Below the pieces are notes generated by a model. That model was not told the DNA's origin and did not search any database. It worked only from the letters and a program-made list of their open reading frames with translations. From positions 201,108 through 265,107 of the forward strand of contig JBNGIO010006294.1 in NCBI GenBank assembly GCA_049999805.1: 64,000 bases of DNA, read 5' to 3'. Within the stretch, counting starts at the first letter, position 1. The number at the start of each line of letters is the position of its first letter. The position numbers were made by a program, and so were the translations under genes. Below are positions 1 to 13,648 of the stretch, one piece after another. Source of the DNA: Folioceros fuciformis (taxonomy: Eukaryota > Anthocerotophyta > Anthocerotopsida > Anthocerotales).

Positions 1-979
1 TAGTGCATTGGCAGTGCAAAACTTCTCCTCATTCCAGGGCTGCAATACAAGACCAGTGCCACTTCTTTCAGAAATGTGATTTTTCAATAATTCCTTTCCT
101 ATTCTGTTTGGAGAACACCAACCAGGTTGTGTCTGTTGTGATACGTGATCGCCAGGAATTTGACTTGCCGAGGTGTGCGAAGAGGCTGGAATTCTGTCGT
201 CTACTTTTATGGCTGCAACATGTAGACGACCGGTCGGTGTTGTGAAGATGTGGAACAGTTTCAGATTTGGAAGCACATGTTTGTGTGCAGGTGAAGCACG
301 CCCTAGTGATGGAAACTCCAGGGACTAGCAGCAAATGTTTACCATCCACAGTTCCTAGTCGCTGAAACATGCCGTTCTGGTACTGGCCTAAAGTTCACAC
401 CCGGCTCCTGCTCGTCATTCGAATGCCGGGCCTGGTCAGTGCTACCACCGCCTCGGCGAGCTCCAGCAGCGCTTGGGCTCCATCGAAACCTGTTCCTCGT
501 AGAAATCCTCTCAGTCTCCTTTAACACGAAAATGAGAATCGGGAAGTGTGCCTGACGAAGCGGGAAGTGTGCCTTTGAGCTCCTCGACAGTATCTCAAAC
601 GGTATCTTCCACTCCACGCGATGTGCTACATTTGCCGGCAAATGCAGCAAAACGAGCCCCTATGAGCGGCAGAGACATGGTATCATTGTTGCAGCGCATT
701 CACAGTCACCTGAGCTCGAGACTTGACCTTAACATGCACGATCGACTACAAGCATCCTGACACATGATTTGGATATGGTGCAGCACCGGTTTCTTAAACA
801 ACAACTCACTTACGATGCTCCGCCCAATTGCACCGATTTGCGTATTCCCAAGGGCCATGAAACGTTGATATCTTTCCAAACCGCCCGCCACAGCACGCTG
901 ATCGAGGCGTCCCACTAGCTTCTGAAGAGGTGGCCTCATAAATGAGCCTGCTTATGTATCAGCTCGCAAGCAGAGTGAA
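1..979. other. Left-edge intergenic sequence
   Basis: No gene could be supported on either strand. Open frames reach only about 100 codons, overlap each other in several frames and resemble no family I know. A short direct duplication of 'gggaagtgtgcc' lies near 540-575. The last part is presumably the promoter and leader of the PQQ-propeller gene starting at 980. Confidence 0.5.
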
Positions 980-3076
980 ATGAGCCTGCAGCTCCAACAG
1001 AATTATATCATGATGATGAACTGCTCATCGAGCTGGACACGGGCGGCGTCTTCCATCGTCGTGCTGCTGATCTTCCTGGTTGCCCTGAGCCAAGTCTCTT
1101 GTAGCGGCTACCCTGGACAGGTGAGATCATTTTTTCGCCTTCAAGATTTGGCCACACAGAGTCTTGTGGGGCTTCACGTCTCACATAATCTGCTGGCTGT
1201 TGGGAGTGGCAGAGGAAGAATGAGCGAGGCGGACGACAACACCAGCAGCATGTCCATCCCTTCAATCCCTCCAGCCAGGTGAGATGATGCAATCCCCTCC
1301 CCACGTTGTTCTGTGAGTTCCCCTGATCACACCTACCACTGCGACAATGCTGGGGCCTTGCAGTGGCCGAACCACGGAGGCGGTCTGAAAAACCAGCGGC
1401 ATGCATCTGCCTGCGCCGACTCCAAAATCAACGCCGCAGCCGCCAAGAATCTGAAGCGGAAATGGGCATTCGTAGCCGGCGGGTCCATCACAGCCACACC
1501 CGCCATCTACGACGGCACCCTGTACTTCCCCAGCTGGAACGGGATGCTGTACGCGGTTTGCGAGAAGGATGGCTCCCTTCTGTGGTCCAAGAATGTGACG
1601 CTTCTGAGCGGAGTGCTCGACCCGCTCATCCCGCAGCTCTTCTTGGGCCTGAGCGGAACCGTGGCCAGGGCCACTCCAGTGGTAAGCGGGGATGTACTCC
1701 TGGTGGGCACATATGGCCCGGCCTTCATCCTGGGCATTGATCGGCACACCGGGAGCCTCCTCTGGTCAACACAGCTCGACTCCGCCGTCGCAGCAGTCGT
1801 CACCCAGTCAGGAGTGGCATACAAAGGGTGCGATCGAGTCCTTGCCCTTTTGAGCCTCGGGGTTCAATCCGAATCCCAGGTCTAGTGCCCAATAACAGGC
1901 AGACTGATCCACGTCGTACGTGGTGAGTGGTGATGAAATGCAGATTCTACTACGTGGGAGTGTCGTCCCAACAGGAAAGCATTGCCCCCGAGCTCTGCTG
2001 CACCTTCATCGGGAAGTTCCTGAAGCTGGACATCGCGACGGGGGCGGTGGTGTGGAGGACCCTCATGCTGCCCGACAACGGGGGGAAGAGGGCGCTGTAC
2101 AGCGGGGCGTCCATCTGGGGCAGCAGCCCAGCCATCGACGAAGCGCGGGGCCTGGTGTACATAGCCACGGGGAACGTGTACTCCGTGCCCCCCGACATCG
2201 AGGCCTGCGCAAGGCAGCAGGCGCAGTCCCCCCGTGTCCCGGACCCCTGCCTGCACCCGGAGAACCACGGCAACTCGGTGCTGGCGCTGCGGCTGGACAG
2301 CGGCAGCATCCACTGGGCCAGATCGTTGGGTCCCTACGACGCCTGGACCATCTCCTGCTTCCTCCACCCCCCGAACTGCCCCGCCGGCCCGGCGCTGGAC
2401 TACGACTTCGGGGAGGCGCCCATGCTTGTCACAGCCACCAACAGCACCGATATCCGGAGCGCGCATGCCCACCGCACCTTCCGTGACATTGTGGTGGCGG
2501 CGCAGAAGAGCGGGACGGTGTGGGGCTTGGATCCTGAATCCGGGGACATTGTGTGGAGCACGGTGGCGGGGCCGGGGGGGTCGCTGGGGGGCGCNNNNNN
2601 NNNNNNNNNNNNNNNNNNNNNNNNNNNNNNNNNNNNNNNNNNNNNNNNNNNNNNNNNNNNNNNNNNNNNNNNNNNNNNNNNNNNNNNNNNNNNNCGTGAA
2701 CAACGACGGCAAGAATTTCACGCTCCTGCCGTCCAGCGATGTGACGACAGGGGGAGGCTGGGTTGCCATGGACGCGCTCACCGGGAAGGTGATCTGGTCC
2801 ACGCCTACCCCGAACGGGAGCCTGGCCTTCGGTCCTGTCACTGTTGTGAACGGCGTTCTGCTGGTCACGTCCACCAGCCCGAATGTATACGCCTTGGACG
2901 CTGCGACGGGGGATGTTCTCTGGCATTCCGCCGTCCATGGCACCACCGTGTCCGGCGGCTTCTCCGTATCCGGCAACTGCGCCTACGTGGGAGAAGGCCG
3001 GTTTGCCGCCTTCGATGGCACGCGCTTCTTTGCTGACATCCATTCCGGCACCGCCCTTTCCGCCTTCTGCGTCTAG
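980..3076 (+). CDS. Secreted PQQ-type beta-propeller protein, polyvinyl-alcohol-dehydrogenase-like (interrupted by an assembly gap)
   Basis: Exons: 980-1120, 1364-1827, 1944-2594, a 100-N gap, then 2695-3076. The N-terminus carries a signal peptide (hydrophobic core SIVVLLIFLVALSQ, then SCSGYPGQ), so the product enters the secretory pathway. The mature part is a run of quinoprotein-type blades with repeated tryptophan-docking motifs: TGSLLWSTQ, SGDIVWST, TGKVIWST, TGDVLWHS. This layout matches plant proteins annotated as polyvinyl-alcohol-dehydrogenase-like; their substrate is unknown, so no reaction is assigned. Exon 1 joins exon 2 in phase 0 and exon 2 joins exon 3 in phase 2, giving the expected join AYKG-FYYVGVSS. 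The frame changes across the gap, which is explained by an arbitrary gap length. The start is the first ATG before the signal peptide; the stop is TAG at 3074-3076. Confidence 0.85.
2595..2694. other. Assembly gap of 100 N inside the propeller gene
   Basis: Exactly 100 N between the blade ending GGSLGGA and the one starting NNDGKNFTL. The flanks are in different frames, so the true length is probably not 100. Confidence 0.95.
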
Positions 3077-6000
3077 AAAGTTAACATCTCGTTGCAGCAG
3101 CAAGGCTGCCTCGAATCCCTTCTCGATCGGCCGCTTTGCATTCCGCACTTGCTTTTGAAATCACAGTCACGTATACGGTTAATTGGTCCATCGTCCCGGA
3201 ACCACCACTGGTCTCTCCATGGTGATGGCTTCCAATGCAGGTTGAGGGGCTAGCCGGGGATTGGAAAGGTCCGGGACACTGTCAGCCATGAACACGAAAC
3301 CGCCCCACTCTGTGCTGCAGCCTCAGTCGCACACAGCCTTAAAGTTTGTTCTTAACTACTGGCCATGGGAAGCAGCACATGGCGCCTTCGACTTGCATCT
3401 GGGGCCAGATAACGCATCAAGTCTACAAGAGCGATGAGAAAAACCATGCTCCTAATACCTGTTGTACCTTCACCCAGGATCATCGACTGGTGTACAGAGA
3501 AGCGCACGGTCAGTTCCACTGGGTAATCACAGCATCGGGGTTGCTAGTATGCACAACGAGAATCGGTACGTGTTCGTGTCTGTGGTGGACAGGTATGTTC
3601 CCTTTGTCAACCGGACTGCATTGCCAAGATCAAACCGAGCACAAGGTCAATCAGGCTGGGACTGCAAGCATGTTGTACAAGCTGAAGACCGGGCTGTCCT
3701 GGACACTGCCGATTGGGTGCAGACAGACTAGCTCCTATGGCTAGGGCCAGCTTGGATGGTCTTTAGAGGCCTTAAGTGTGACATGTTTGATGTGCTTAGT
3801 GAAGGAATCCATGGGAAGAACATCGTTCTCGTACGCCCCGACTCCAAAGCACTGTAGAACATGCAGAATGGGGGCCGGGGACACGAGCGAAGTAACCATG
3901 GCGACGGACAGTGTTCTACGAGGTAGCGCCGGCCCACAAGAAAGGACACAAGTCTAATAGCGGTAACGGAAATGGTAATGCACATCTTGGTGTTCACCGG
4001 GCTTGCCCTTCGTACGCTTTTTGTGTACAAGCTCGCCCTGCAGCGTGCGGTCGGAATCGTCTTCTGGGGCCCCACGGTTTGTTTGGACCACGCTAATGGT
4101 GACCTGGCCACTGGCATTGGGAGGCCTTCACCCCACCTCGTGCACCTTCTGTTCAAAAGGAGGACCACGTTGCTCGAATGAAGGATAGGTATACACATTA
4201 GAATTCTTCCCTGATCAGGCTGCGCTGATCACATGCCTATCTTGAGGGATCAGACAGGTCCACCATCGCCACGGCAACCGTGCATATCTTGCCAACAGCC
4301 TTGACAGCCGGGGTCACGGTTCTCTCATGTCCCACGGGAAGGCGGAATGCCGGACATGTTGTAGAAATCTACGTCACCATGCATGAAACGATAACGCTCT
4401 TGTCTCATCCAGTCTCACCACTCCAATGCGCTGCATCGGCAACTGCCACTTCTCCGTTTTAGATAGCGCAGGCTTATCCCGATCCCAGCCTCTATCTGAG
4501 AGTCCACTTCCCTATCTTCAGTTCGCACATCGCACTCTTCTTCCAGGTTTCCATGGACAGCAAGAACTACAAGAAAACCCTAGCCAGCTAACCCCAGCTG
4601 GAGCCTCTCACGACCCAGGCGCTGTGCCTGTCAACATACGAAGCCGCAGTTTCCAGGACCACGTGCCCGGCATGAGCAACAACGATGCCTGGCCCAGGCC
4701 CCGATCTGCATTATCCGTCAGAGGCTCCCAGCCGTTACACAGCAGTCTTCTCCATTCCACGGCAACAAGCCACGCCACACCGCAAACTGGAACTCCAGTT
4801 GTCCACGAACTCCGCACACGATGCATCAGCACAGCGCACAGCTCCCTCATAAAATCCTGATCCGACACCAAAATTCCCAATCCGATAACTTTCTGGCAGC
4901 AACCTTAGCAGCAGCCCCAAAGTTGGCGAGCTGGCAAGCCCTCGGCGGCGGCACAGCCTAGAAAGCTTGCCCGCGCCTGCTAATCCTATCCATTTCTCTA
5001 TTGCTACCCTATCCGCTTTTTCACGCCCTTCGGCAGCGCAGTGATAAACGCGAGCAACAGAACCTATCGATCTGTCCCGCCAATCACACGCCTCCATCGC
5101 GCTTGCGTGAGTTATCCCTTCCCCTCACGTTCTGGAAGTCCCCTTCGCCCGGGTAGCCCGCTCACGGGTACGTAACCGGGTATGCAGGCCGCTTTATCTT
5201 GTGCGAGGCCGAATTCGCGCGGGTGCTGTGAAAGCGTTTTTTTTGGTTCTAACGCTTCATCCGCTTTTGAGCAGGTGGTCGAGAATTGGGCAGGCAGGCC
5301 AGGGAAGGGCAGCGCAGAGTATTATTATTTAGCACCGACCAGTGGCGAGGCTCCCTTATCCGTGACCTGCACGTACACGGGTTCAGCGCGGTTAGGTGGA
5401 CGGATAGGGGTGGTGCGGCTTCCCTGCCGCTCTTGCGCTCCGCTTTCTTTCCCGCTCTGTCCCAGGCGCATTTGGGGACGGAGGCGCGGCGCGCGCAGGC
5501 GAGGCCAGGTAGGGGCCAAGGCACAGCACAGCACAGCGCCTGTTGCCGCGTCGCCTGTCTGTGTCCTGACGCCATTCCGGCCCTGTAGCGCAGACGGACC
5601 TGGCTGCTGCCCGCCCCTGTTGCTGGATGCGCGGCGAATCTTCTTCCGTTGCCCGCCTCACACGCAGGGCAGGCCTGCGCGCTGCCGCACAGCAGCAGTA
5701 GGAGCAGCAGCAGCAGCCGCGCGGGGACCTGCAGCAGGAGGGGCATTGCACCGCACCGACCTGGGATTGCGGTGCGGTCTGGCGGGGNNNNNNNNNNNNN
5801 NNNNNNNNNNNNNNNNNNNNNNNNNNNNNNNNNNNNNNNNNNNNNNNNNNNNNNNNNNNNNNNNNNNNNNNNNNNNNNNNNNNNNNNNNNNNNNNNNNNN
5901 NNNNNNNNNNNNNNNNNNNNNNNNNNNNNNNNNNNNNNNNNNNNNNNNNNNNNNNNNNNNNNNNNNNNNNNNNNNNNNNNNNNNNNNNNNNNNNNNNNNN

Positions 6001-6650
6001 NNNNNNNNNNNNNNNNNNNNNNNNNNNNNNNNNNNNNNNNNNNNNNNNNNNNNNNNNNNNNNNNNNNNNNNNNNNNNNNNNNNNNNNNNNNNNNNNNNNN
6101 NNNNNNNNNNNNNNNNNNNNNNNNNNNNNNNNNNNNNNNNNNNNNNNNNNNNNNNNNNNNNNNNNNNNNNNNNNNNNNNNNNNNNNNATTGTGGTGTAGG
6201 TGGTGAGCAGGGTTTCGGAGGGCAGGGGAATTCAGGGAATGAGGTGATTCGGGAAGGGGGAATTGTGTGCGGGGGCGTGTTTGTGGTTGTGTGCCGTGGA
6301 GGGGGAACCGATTCCCAGGGTCTGGTCTCTAGGAGACGAGGTTTTTCGCTTAGGGTGCTTGGACGTGGATTTCTGTCTTGTCCTTCCGAACCTGTGTTTC
6401 TTGAAGTATCCAGCCCTGCCGCTGTTAGGGCAAGAGGTCCGTGTCTGGAATGGCCTCCTTGATGATTCCATACTGGCATAGGGTTTAGTGGATGGCATTA
6501 CATCGGGCGGCAGGGTTTTTGTGGATGATATTGGTAAGGGTTTCTGTTTTGGTGAGCCTCAGTTGCGGTTACATACGTAAGGCAAGGGCAAGGTAGCGGA
6601 ATTCGAGAATACTCCATAAACAGTATAATACTCCTTCCAGGGAAGAAAAC
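3077..6650. other. Long intergenic stretch with a 400-N gap (5788-6187)
   Basis: I see no convincing gene. Between about 3700 and 4400 the minus strand has short protein-like segments broken by stops, possibly a decayed gene, but I cannot name it. From about 5100 the sequence becomes GC-rich with CAG/CCG-type runs (around 5690-5740), as expected for a promoter and 5' leader of the START gene at 6651. The 400-N gap sits in this leader region and could hide a first exon. Confidence 0.5.
5788..6187. other. Assembly gap of 400 N
   Basis: A run of 400 N within GC-rich sequence upstream of the START-domain gene. The open frames that appear to cross it have no support. Confidence 0.95.
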
Positions 6651-8472
6651 ATGTTGGCCACACAGCAGGCGTTTTCAGCTATGGTGAAGCCGGAGTACGT
6701 GGAAGCCTTCTTTGCCGTGATGGTTAACCTCGTGCCGTTCTGGCTGGCTCTATCCCTGGGTTTGATTGTCGGGTGGATTTGGCAGCCGAGGTGGGTTAGC
6801 TTGTTCCTGTTGGGACTCAGGAACAGGCCTAGGTTGGTTTGGAGCACTCCTCCAGGATTTGGAGCTCGGCGGTTTTGGCTGGCTGTGACTGCGTTGTCTG
6901 CCTACCCCTTCCTTCGGGGTGCGTGGCAAAAGTTCAGCAGATGGATGTGGCCACGTGAGAAGGAGGTTGAGCAACCTAGGTACTTCTTCACCGTGAGTTT
7001 CATTGTGTGCATGATGTATTGCCTACTGTTGAATTTTGGTGAGTTTGTTGTAGATTTTGATATTGTGAGTTCAGTTCATTCGCTGTACGTTGTGAATTGA
7101 AGTAGCTGATTAGCTGATGACGCTTGCAGACCCACTGCAGTTGTCAGTGCTGAAGTTCCTATATCGAGTGAGGACCTGCAGAACTTCATCACGTTGCTGG
7201 AGGGCAATGATGGTGGAGCCCCATGGCAACTGATGATGGATCGGTCAACTAGTGGAATGGCATATCAAGCATGGCGGCGCGAGCCTCTGGTACTCATGCA
7301 AATCTCTTTATATCCACACAGCTGGGAGTCTTTGAGGCAGTTAAGACGAGTCACTTGTGTCTGTGTCTGAACTGCTCGTCCTCCTCCCTCTGCAGAGTGA
7401 TGGGCCAACGGAATATCGGAGTAGGACGGTTCTTGAAGATGTAACCCCTGCGACGATGAGGGACTTCTTCTGGGATGATGAGTTTCGTTGTGAGTGGGAT
7501 GACATGCTTATCTACTCTAAGACATGGGAGAAGTGTGAAGACACGGGCTCAATGATAGTTCAGTGGGTTCGGAAGGTATGGCATGGATTGGTGTCTGTTT
7601 GATTGAATGGATATCACCGGCAAGTGTCCGACTACCGATGTTCAAGATGTTGAACCTGTTGTGCACATTGCTCCTCAGTATCCGTTCTTCTGCAAAGATC
7701 GGGAGTACATTGTTGCTCGTCGCATTTGGGAGTCCGAAAATGTTTATTATTGCATTATGAAGGTATGGCTTTGAGATGAGCTCCTGGGTCGCAAACGGGT
7801 CTCTTCATTGCTTTCTAACGAGCCATCTGAATTGCCCTAACCCGATACCTGCGTTTGTTCGTCAGGCTGCCCCATACGAAGCTATTCCCAGGCGTCACAG
7901 CCCTAGGCGTGTGGACAACATGTACTCGAGCTTTCGCATTAGAGCAGGTAACATAGGGCTTAGGACTGCACAGTTGACATCGTGTAGCCATGCGCTTGTG
8001 CTCAAAGCCGTTCGATCCGGGTGCAGTGGAGTCAAGGAGAGGAGATGGACAGCTTACAGCCTGTGAAGTCATGCTTTTTCACCATGAGGAAATGGGAATT
8101 CAGAGGGATCTGGCCAAGCTCGGCGTGCGACAGGGCATGTGGGGATGTGTTAAGAAAATGGAGCCTGGTATTCGCAAGTATCAAGCCTGTCGCAAGCTCG
8201 GAGAGCCCCTATCGGGCAGTGCCATGATGGCCCAGATCAACACGACGCTTTGCCCGACAGAGTTAAGGGAGCTAGGTCTCACGGTCGCGGACCCCCAGGA
8301 GTCTGAGGTGGACAGTGCCGAGAAGGAGCGATCCTGTCAAGGGAACGCCTTAAAGTGGGCTATTCTTGGTGGCGCCGTCATTCTCGCGTGCACCGTCGAT
8401 AGGGGAGCTGTTGGGAAATTGTTGGTTTTTGGTCTAGCGAAAAGGCTTGGCAGGATTGGTCGGAGGTTGTAA
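6651..8472 (+). CDS. Membrane-anchored START-domain lipid-transfer-like protein
   Basis: Six exons: 6651-7038, 7141-7289, 7396-7575, 7679-7762, 7866-7947, 8027-8472 (442 residues). An N-terminal hydrophobic segment (VPFWLALSLGLIVGWIW) is followed by a START domain of the plant membrane-anchored class (Arabidopsis CP5-like). It shows the blocks MDRSTSGMAYQAWRREP, DFFWDDEFRCEWDDML, FFCKDREYIVARRIWE, GDGQLTACEVMLFHHE and KLGVRQGMWGCVKKMEPG. A second hydrophobic stretch near the C-terminus (WAILGGAVILACTV) suggests a tail anchor as well. START domains bind a lipid or sterol in a hydrophobic pocket; the ligand cannot be read from sequence. The exon 1 donor is least certain: GT at 7039 keeps the frame, whereas the strong-looking gtgagt at 6993 does not. 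Confidence 0.85.
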
Positions 8473-8880
8473 AGTACCTGGCAGGTTGCCACGGCAGCCA
8501 TGTTGGTACGTGTATTTTTAGGCTCAGCTTCAATGGCTCTATTTTGGGTAACCGGGGGCGAATTCAGGGGATCCGTCTAACCTCGTGGCCCACTGGCGGG
8601 TCCCAAATGAATGTGCACCAGAAGTTTGTTCCTCGACTCCAGGCAACTACCGACTCTGGACGTCGATTGCTGTAGGCATCGGACAGATTGCTGCAGGGTG
8701 ATTTGTCGAACCGCTGATAAATTGATCACGAACTCAGATACTATGAGGAAATTAGTTGAGACGAACAATCCTTTGATGTATAGAATAAATCATGGTTTGC
8801 GTTGTATGGTTTGCGCGAACCGTATTTGAGATTATGGTGAGCATTCTCAGGCTTGCTCTAGTCAGGCTAGGAGGAGGAGA
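8473..8880. other. Convergent intergenic region
   Basis: This region lies between the 3' ends of the START gene (+) and the GT29 gene (-). It presumably holds both 3' UTRs; no other feature seen. Confidence 0.5.
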
Positions 8881-10424
8881 TTATGTCCGCATGTTAAGTC
8901 GTGGAAGGCCGCCCTGACGTATGTGTCCTAGGCATTTGCTTTCCTGATTCCAACTGTGGCGCTGAGAAAAGGTGCGCTTGCTTTTGCATCCTGCCAGAGT
9001 GCACTGGGATTGCGACTGCGACTTGGCCTTGTGCTTAAGGTTGGGACGCTTGACATAGTAGTGCAGCTCTCCGCTCTCGACGCCATAAACGTCTACCTGC
9101 ACAACCAGCAGAGGAAGAGGCAGAGGGAGGCTTCACGAAGGCAAGGCGTGTGCCAGTGCACAAAAGGGAGACTTGGTGTTTGCCTCTCTACCTTGCCACA
9201 GAGATGAGCTGCCAGAGCAATCCCGAAAAATCCCGCCGACATCTTCCTCAGAGACTTGTCCCAAGGCACCGCAGGTTGGTCGTAGGCATCATGCTCTACA
9301 ACAATTGAACTCAACTGCCAGTAAGCCATGGCATACAAGAGCATTTCGCTGGTACCATTGATAGGTCGACAATGGAACGCATTCCTACAACTTGGGGCTC
9401 AAACGTGTTCAGTTGATCCACAGCAGGAGGAGGAGGAGGAGGTGCTGTAGCAGGAGTTTTGCATGCATGCGTATTATCCTTACTTGGCTGACATCTCGAT
9501 GTGCCCGTTCTTCCTTTCTTTTGAGGTGTAGCGGAAGCAGAACTCGGACGGATGTTCCCTGAATCCGCAGTAGATTACGTTCTGGATGCGGAGAGTAGTT
9601 CTGGATCCCACCCATTTCTCAAACCCTTGCGTCGGTGCATCATTGAATCGGATCACCACCGTGTGCTCATCTATTTCAGTGCCCAACGAACGCCCGGAAT
9701 CTCTGAGCACAGACGAACTGCTGCCCACTACAGCACACGTACTGAAATCCGTGATGTCCTGGATATTGCTCCAAAAAATTCGTGCATTTCCTGCTGAAGA
9801 GCTCTTCGTCTGCAGAGTTCTTTCCGGCAAGGAGATGTTCCGTTGCTGTGCAAACAGGGGCAACCTGCGGCTGGTGATGGGCGTGATGCATCCGGCAGCC
9901 ATGCCTGGAGTTGGACTCTCGCACAAACTGTCTCCGGAAAACAAAACCGGGCAAACGCAAGCTTCCTGCACGCACAGCTTCTCGCCCGGGCAGTCCGCCG
10001 CCCCTCGACACCCATGCTCCAGGCCTCCTTCTAGAACCGAGCTCGGAGGCAGAAGAGGCGCCAGAGCATGCTCGCCAGATGACTCCTCTCCTTCACTCCG
10101 CACCTCCCCCCGAACTGGTGCTCTGGACCTCCTTTGCAGATCGATGGCTTTCTGCATCACGCTCAAGTCTAAGCCACCAACACCCCCGATCCCGATTCCG
10201 CAGTCATTGCTCAGGCACCACACTGCTTCCTTCGCCTTGAACACTAGCATGCAAGCCACCGCAAAAATACTAGCAAGGAACACCTTCTTGGTGAAGCTGC
10301 TCCTCCACAACCCATTGCTCTTGCCTGCTGCGTCCTGCCATTTCTTTGCACCTGCACCACCGCTGCAGCATTCTTGCCTGCCTCCAGGAGCAGGAGACAC
10401 GCTGCTCTGCACCTTATCCCTCAT
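8881..10424 (-). CDS. Sialyltransferase-like glycosyltransferase (GT29), type II Golgi membrane protein
   Basis: Three exons on the minus strand: 10424-9484, 9348-9192, 9096-8881 (437 residues). A short basic cytosolic tail is followed by a signal anchor (VFLASIFAVACMLVF), typical of Golgi transferases. The stem contains a cysteine-rich block (HGCRGAADCPGEKLC, then CVCP and SLCE). Sialylmotif L is clear (CAVVGSSSSVLRDSG, EIDEHTVVIRFNDAP, GSRTTLRIQN). Motif S spans exons 2-3 (KMSAGFFGIALAAHLCGK joined to VDVYGV). HYY (motif III) and HSWNQE, fitting the H-x4-E motif VS, complete the set. Plant GT29 proteins act in the Golgi on cell-wall or glycan acceptors rather than making mammalian sialosides; donor and acceptor are unknown here. 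The start is the first ATG after an in-frame stop. It is head to head with the SDR gene. Confidence 0.88.
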
Positions 10425-10847
10425 CTTGGCACTCACCCAGTGCACTCACAGCCATCGATTAGGACATGAGCGCTCTCCTTCCACGTCAACCCAGTGCAAC
10501 TTTGCACCACAATCCCTCCATCTCCGCAGATCTTGCTCCGACCGGAGCATCTACCTGCTGCTCCTCAAGAGCCTGTGGGCCATGGTCACCTGCAACATAC
10601 CTCTCGTGCTTCCCCGCCCCCAAGTTGATGTACCAACCATGGTCCATCTCTCATCATCTTTTAGCTCGTTACCTGCCCTCACATCACGTTACAAGAAGAT
10701 GGATAGATCGAGGTGCATTGCATTTGGAGCCTGATCCAGTGTGTTAATCAAACAGTGGGGCCCAAACCATCGAGCTCTCGAGTGGACAGTCCACACTTGG
10801 GGCTTGTTTACTCCACAGCTAGCCTAACAGGAGGTAGCAGCGTAGCA
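10425..10847. promoter_or_regulatory. Likely bidirectional promoter between GT29 (-) and SDR (+) genes
   Basis: About 420 bases separate the two start codons, so promoters and leaders of both genes must lie here or overlap the genes. I see no clear TATA box on either side. Confidence 0.4.
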
Positions 10848-12900
<2,053 letters not shown>

Positions 12901-13113
12901 ATGTCGCAAGCACCTAAGGAGACGAAGGAGGGGTCGGAAGCAGGGCAGCCTGTGCATCCGGAGGCCTCTCGGGAGGGGCTGCAGCAGCGTGCCAGTCAGG
13001 GCGAGACTGTCACCAACGGGGGCACCGGAGGGAAGACTCTCGAGGCTCAGGAGAACCTTGCCAAGGGTAGAAGCAAAGGCGGTCAGTCTGAGGGCACGCC
13101 AACAGGGAAGTGA
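12901..13113 (+). CDS. Small hydrophilic LEA protein, group 1 (LEA_5, Em-like)
   Basis: A single-exon gene of 70 residues. It is very hydrophilic and rich in Gly, Gln, Glu and Lys, with no hydrophobic segment. The core block from [13 protein letters not shown] through [18 protein letters not shown] and RSKGGQ is the hallmark of group-1 LEA proteins (wheat Em, Arabidopsis AtEM1/6). They protect cells during desiccation and are usually ABA-induced in seeds, spores or drying tissue. I chose ATG 12901 because the family signature follows it; the frame stays open upstream to 12577, but that part has unrelated composition. The protein ends soon after the first 20-mer motif, so it has a single motif copy. 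A short duplication (tgacagcccrcacaacgttg) covers the stop-codon region. Confidence 0.85.
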   Translation: MSQAPKETKEGSEAGQPVHPEASREGLQQRASQGETVTNGGTGGKTLEAQENLAKGRSKGGQSEGTPTGK

Positions 13114-13648
13114 CAGCCCGCACAACGTTGTGACAGCCCACACAACGTTGTTGGTCATGTACAGCATGCACGCGGTTGTATGAAGAGTTGGCTTTAACGA
13201 TACAAATCCCTGCTGTTCGAAAATTTTGAAGTTTCCTCTTGACAATCTTACTCATGACGCACTAGCGATCAGGCCGGACCTACTGTTGAAACAGGTGCTG
13301 AAAGATCCCAGACTGAGATACCTTGAAACTGAGATCCGAGTTCAACAGCATCTCAATCTGGGAACTTGGATCGCCTAGTTCACTTTGAGAATCTGCTCGC
13401 TGCGGACTTCCGTAGCATGCTTAAGGAGCCCCTCGTTCGGAAGATGCCAAGACGTTGTTCTCGTTGTTGAGTCTTCATAGTTCCCTGCTGTATCTTCCTT
13501 TAAACGTAAGGCAAGGTCGGATCAGACACATCGAAAGGAAAACTCAAATTGCTAAAAGGACAAATAAATCACCAACAAGTGTACAGCACAGTAACCATGT
13601 AAAGCTTTTTCAAGTGTTTCACCCGTTACAGAAACATTGCAAATGCAG
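13114..13648. other. Convergent intergenic region between LEA_5 and PPR genes
   Basis: It contains the 3' UTRs of two convergent genes. No further gene seen. No remnant of a DYW domain could be recognised downstream of the PPR stop. Confidence 0.5.

Noticed and set aside
5182-6462. Long open frame on the plus strand crossing the 400-N gap
   Set aside because: It is open only because the N run contains no stops; the flanks are low-complexity.
6993-7140. Donor gtgagt at 6993 for exon 1 of the START gene
   Set aside because: No acceptor downstream gives the conserved frame in phase 0; GT at 7039 with AG at 7140 does.
9586-10734. 382-codon open frame on the plus strand
   Set aside because: Antisense shadow of the GT29 first exon; low-complexity Ser/Pro/Leu with no family match, while the minus strand shows sialylmotifs.
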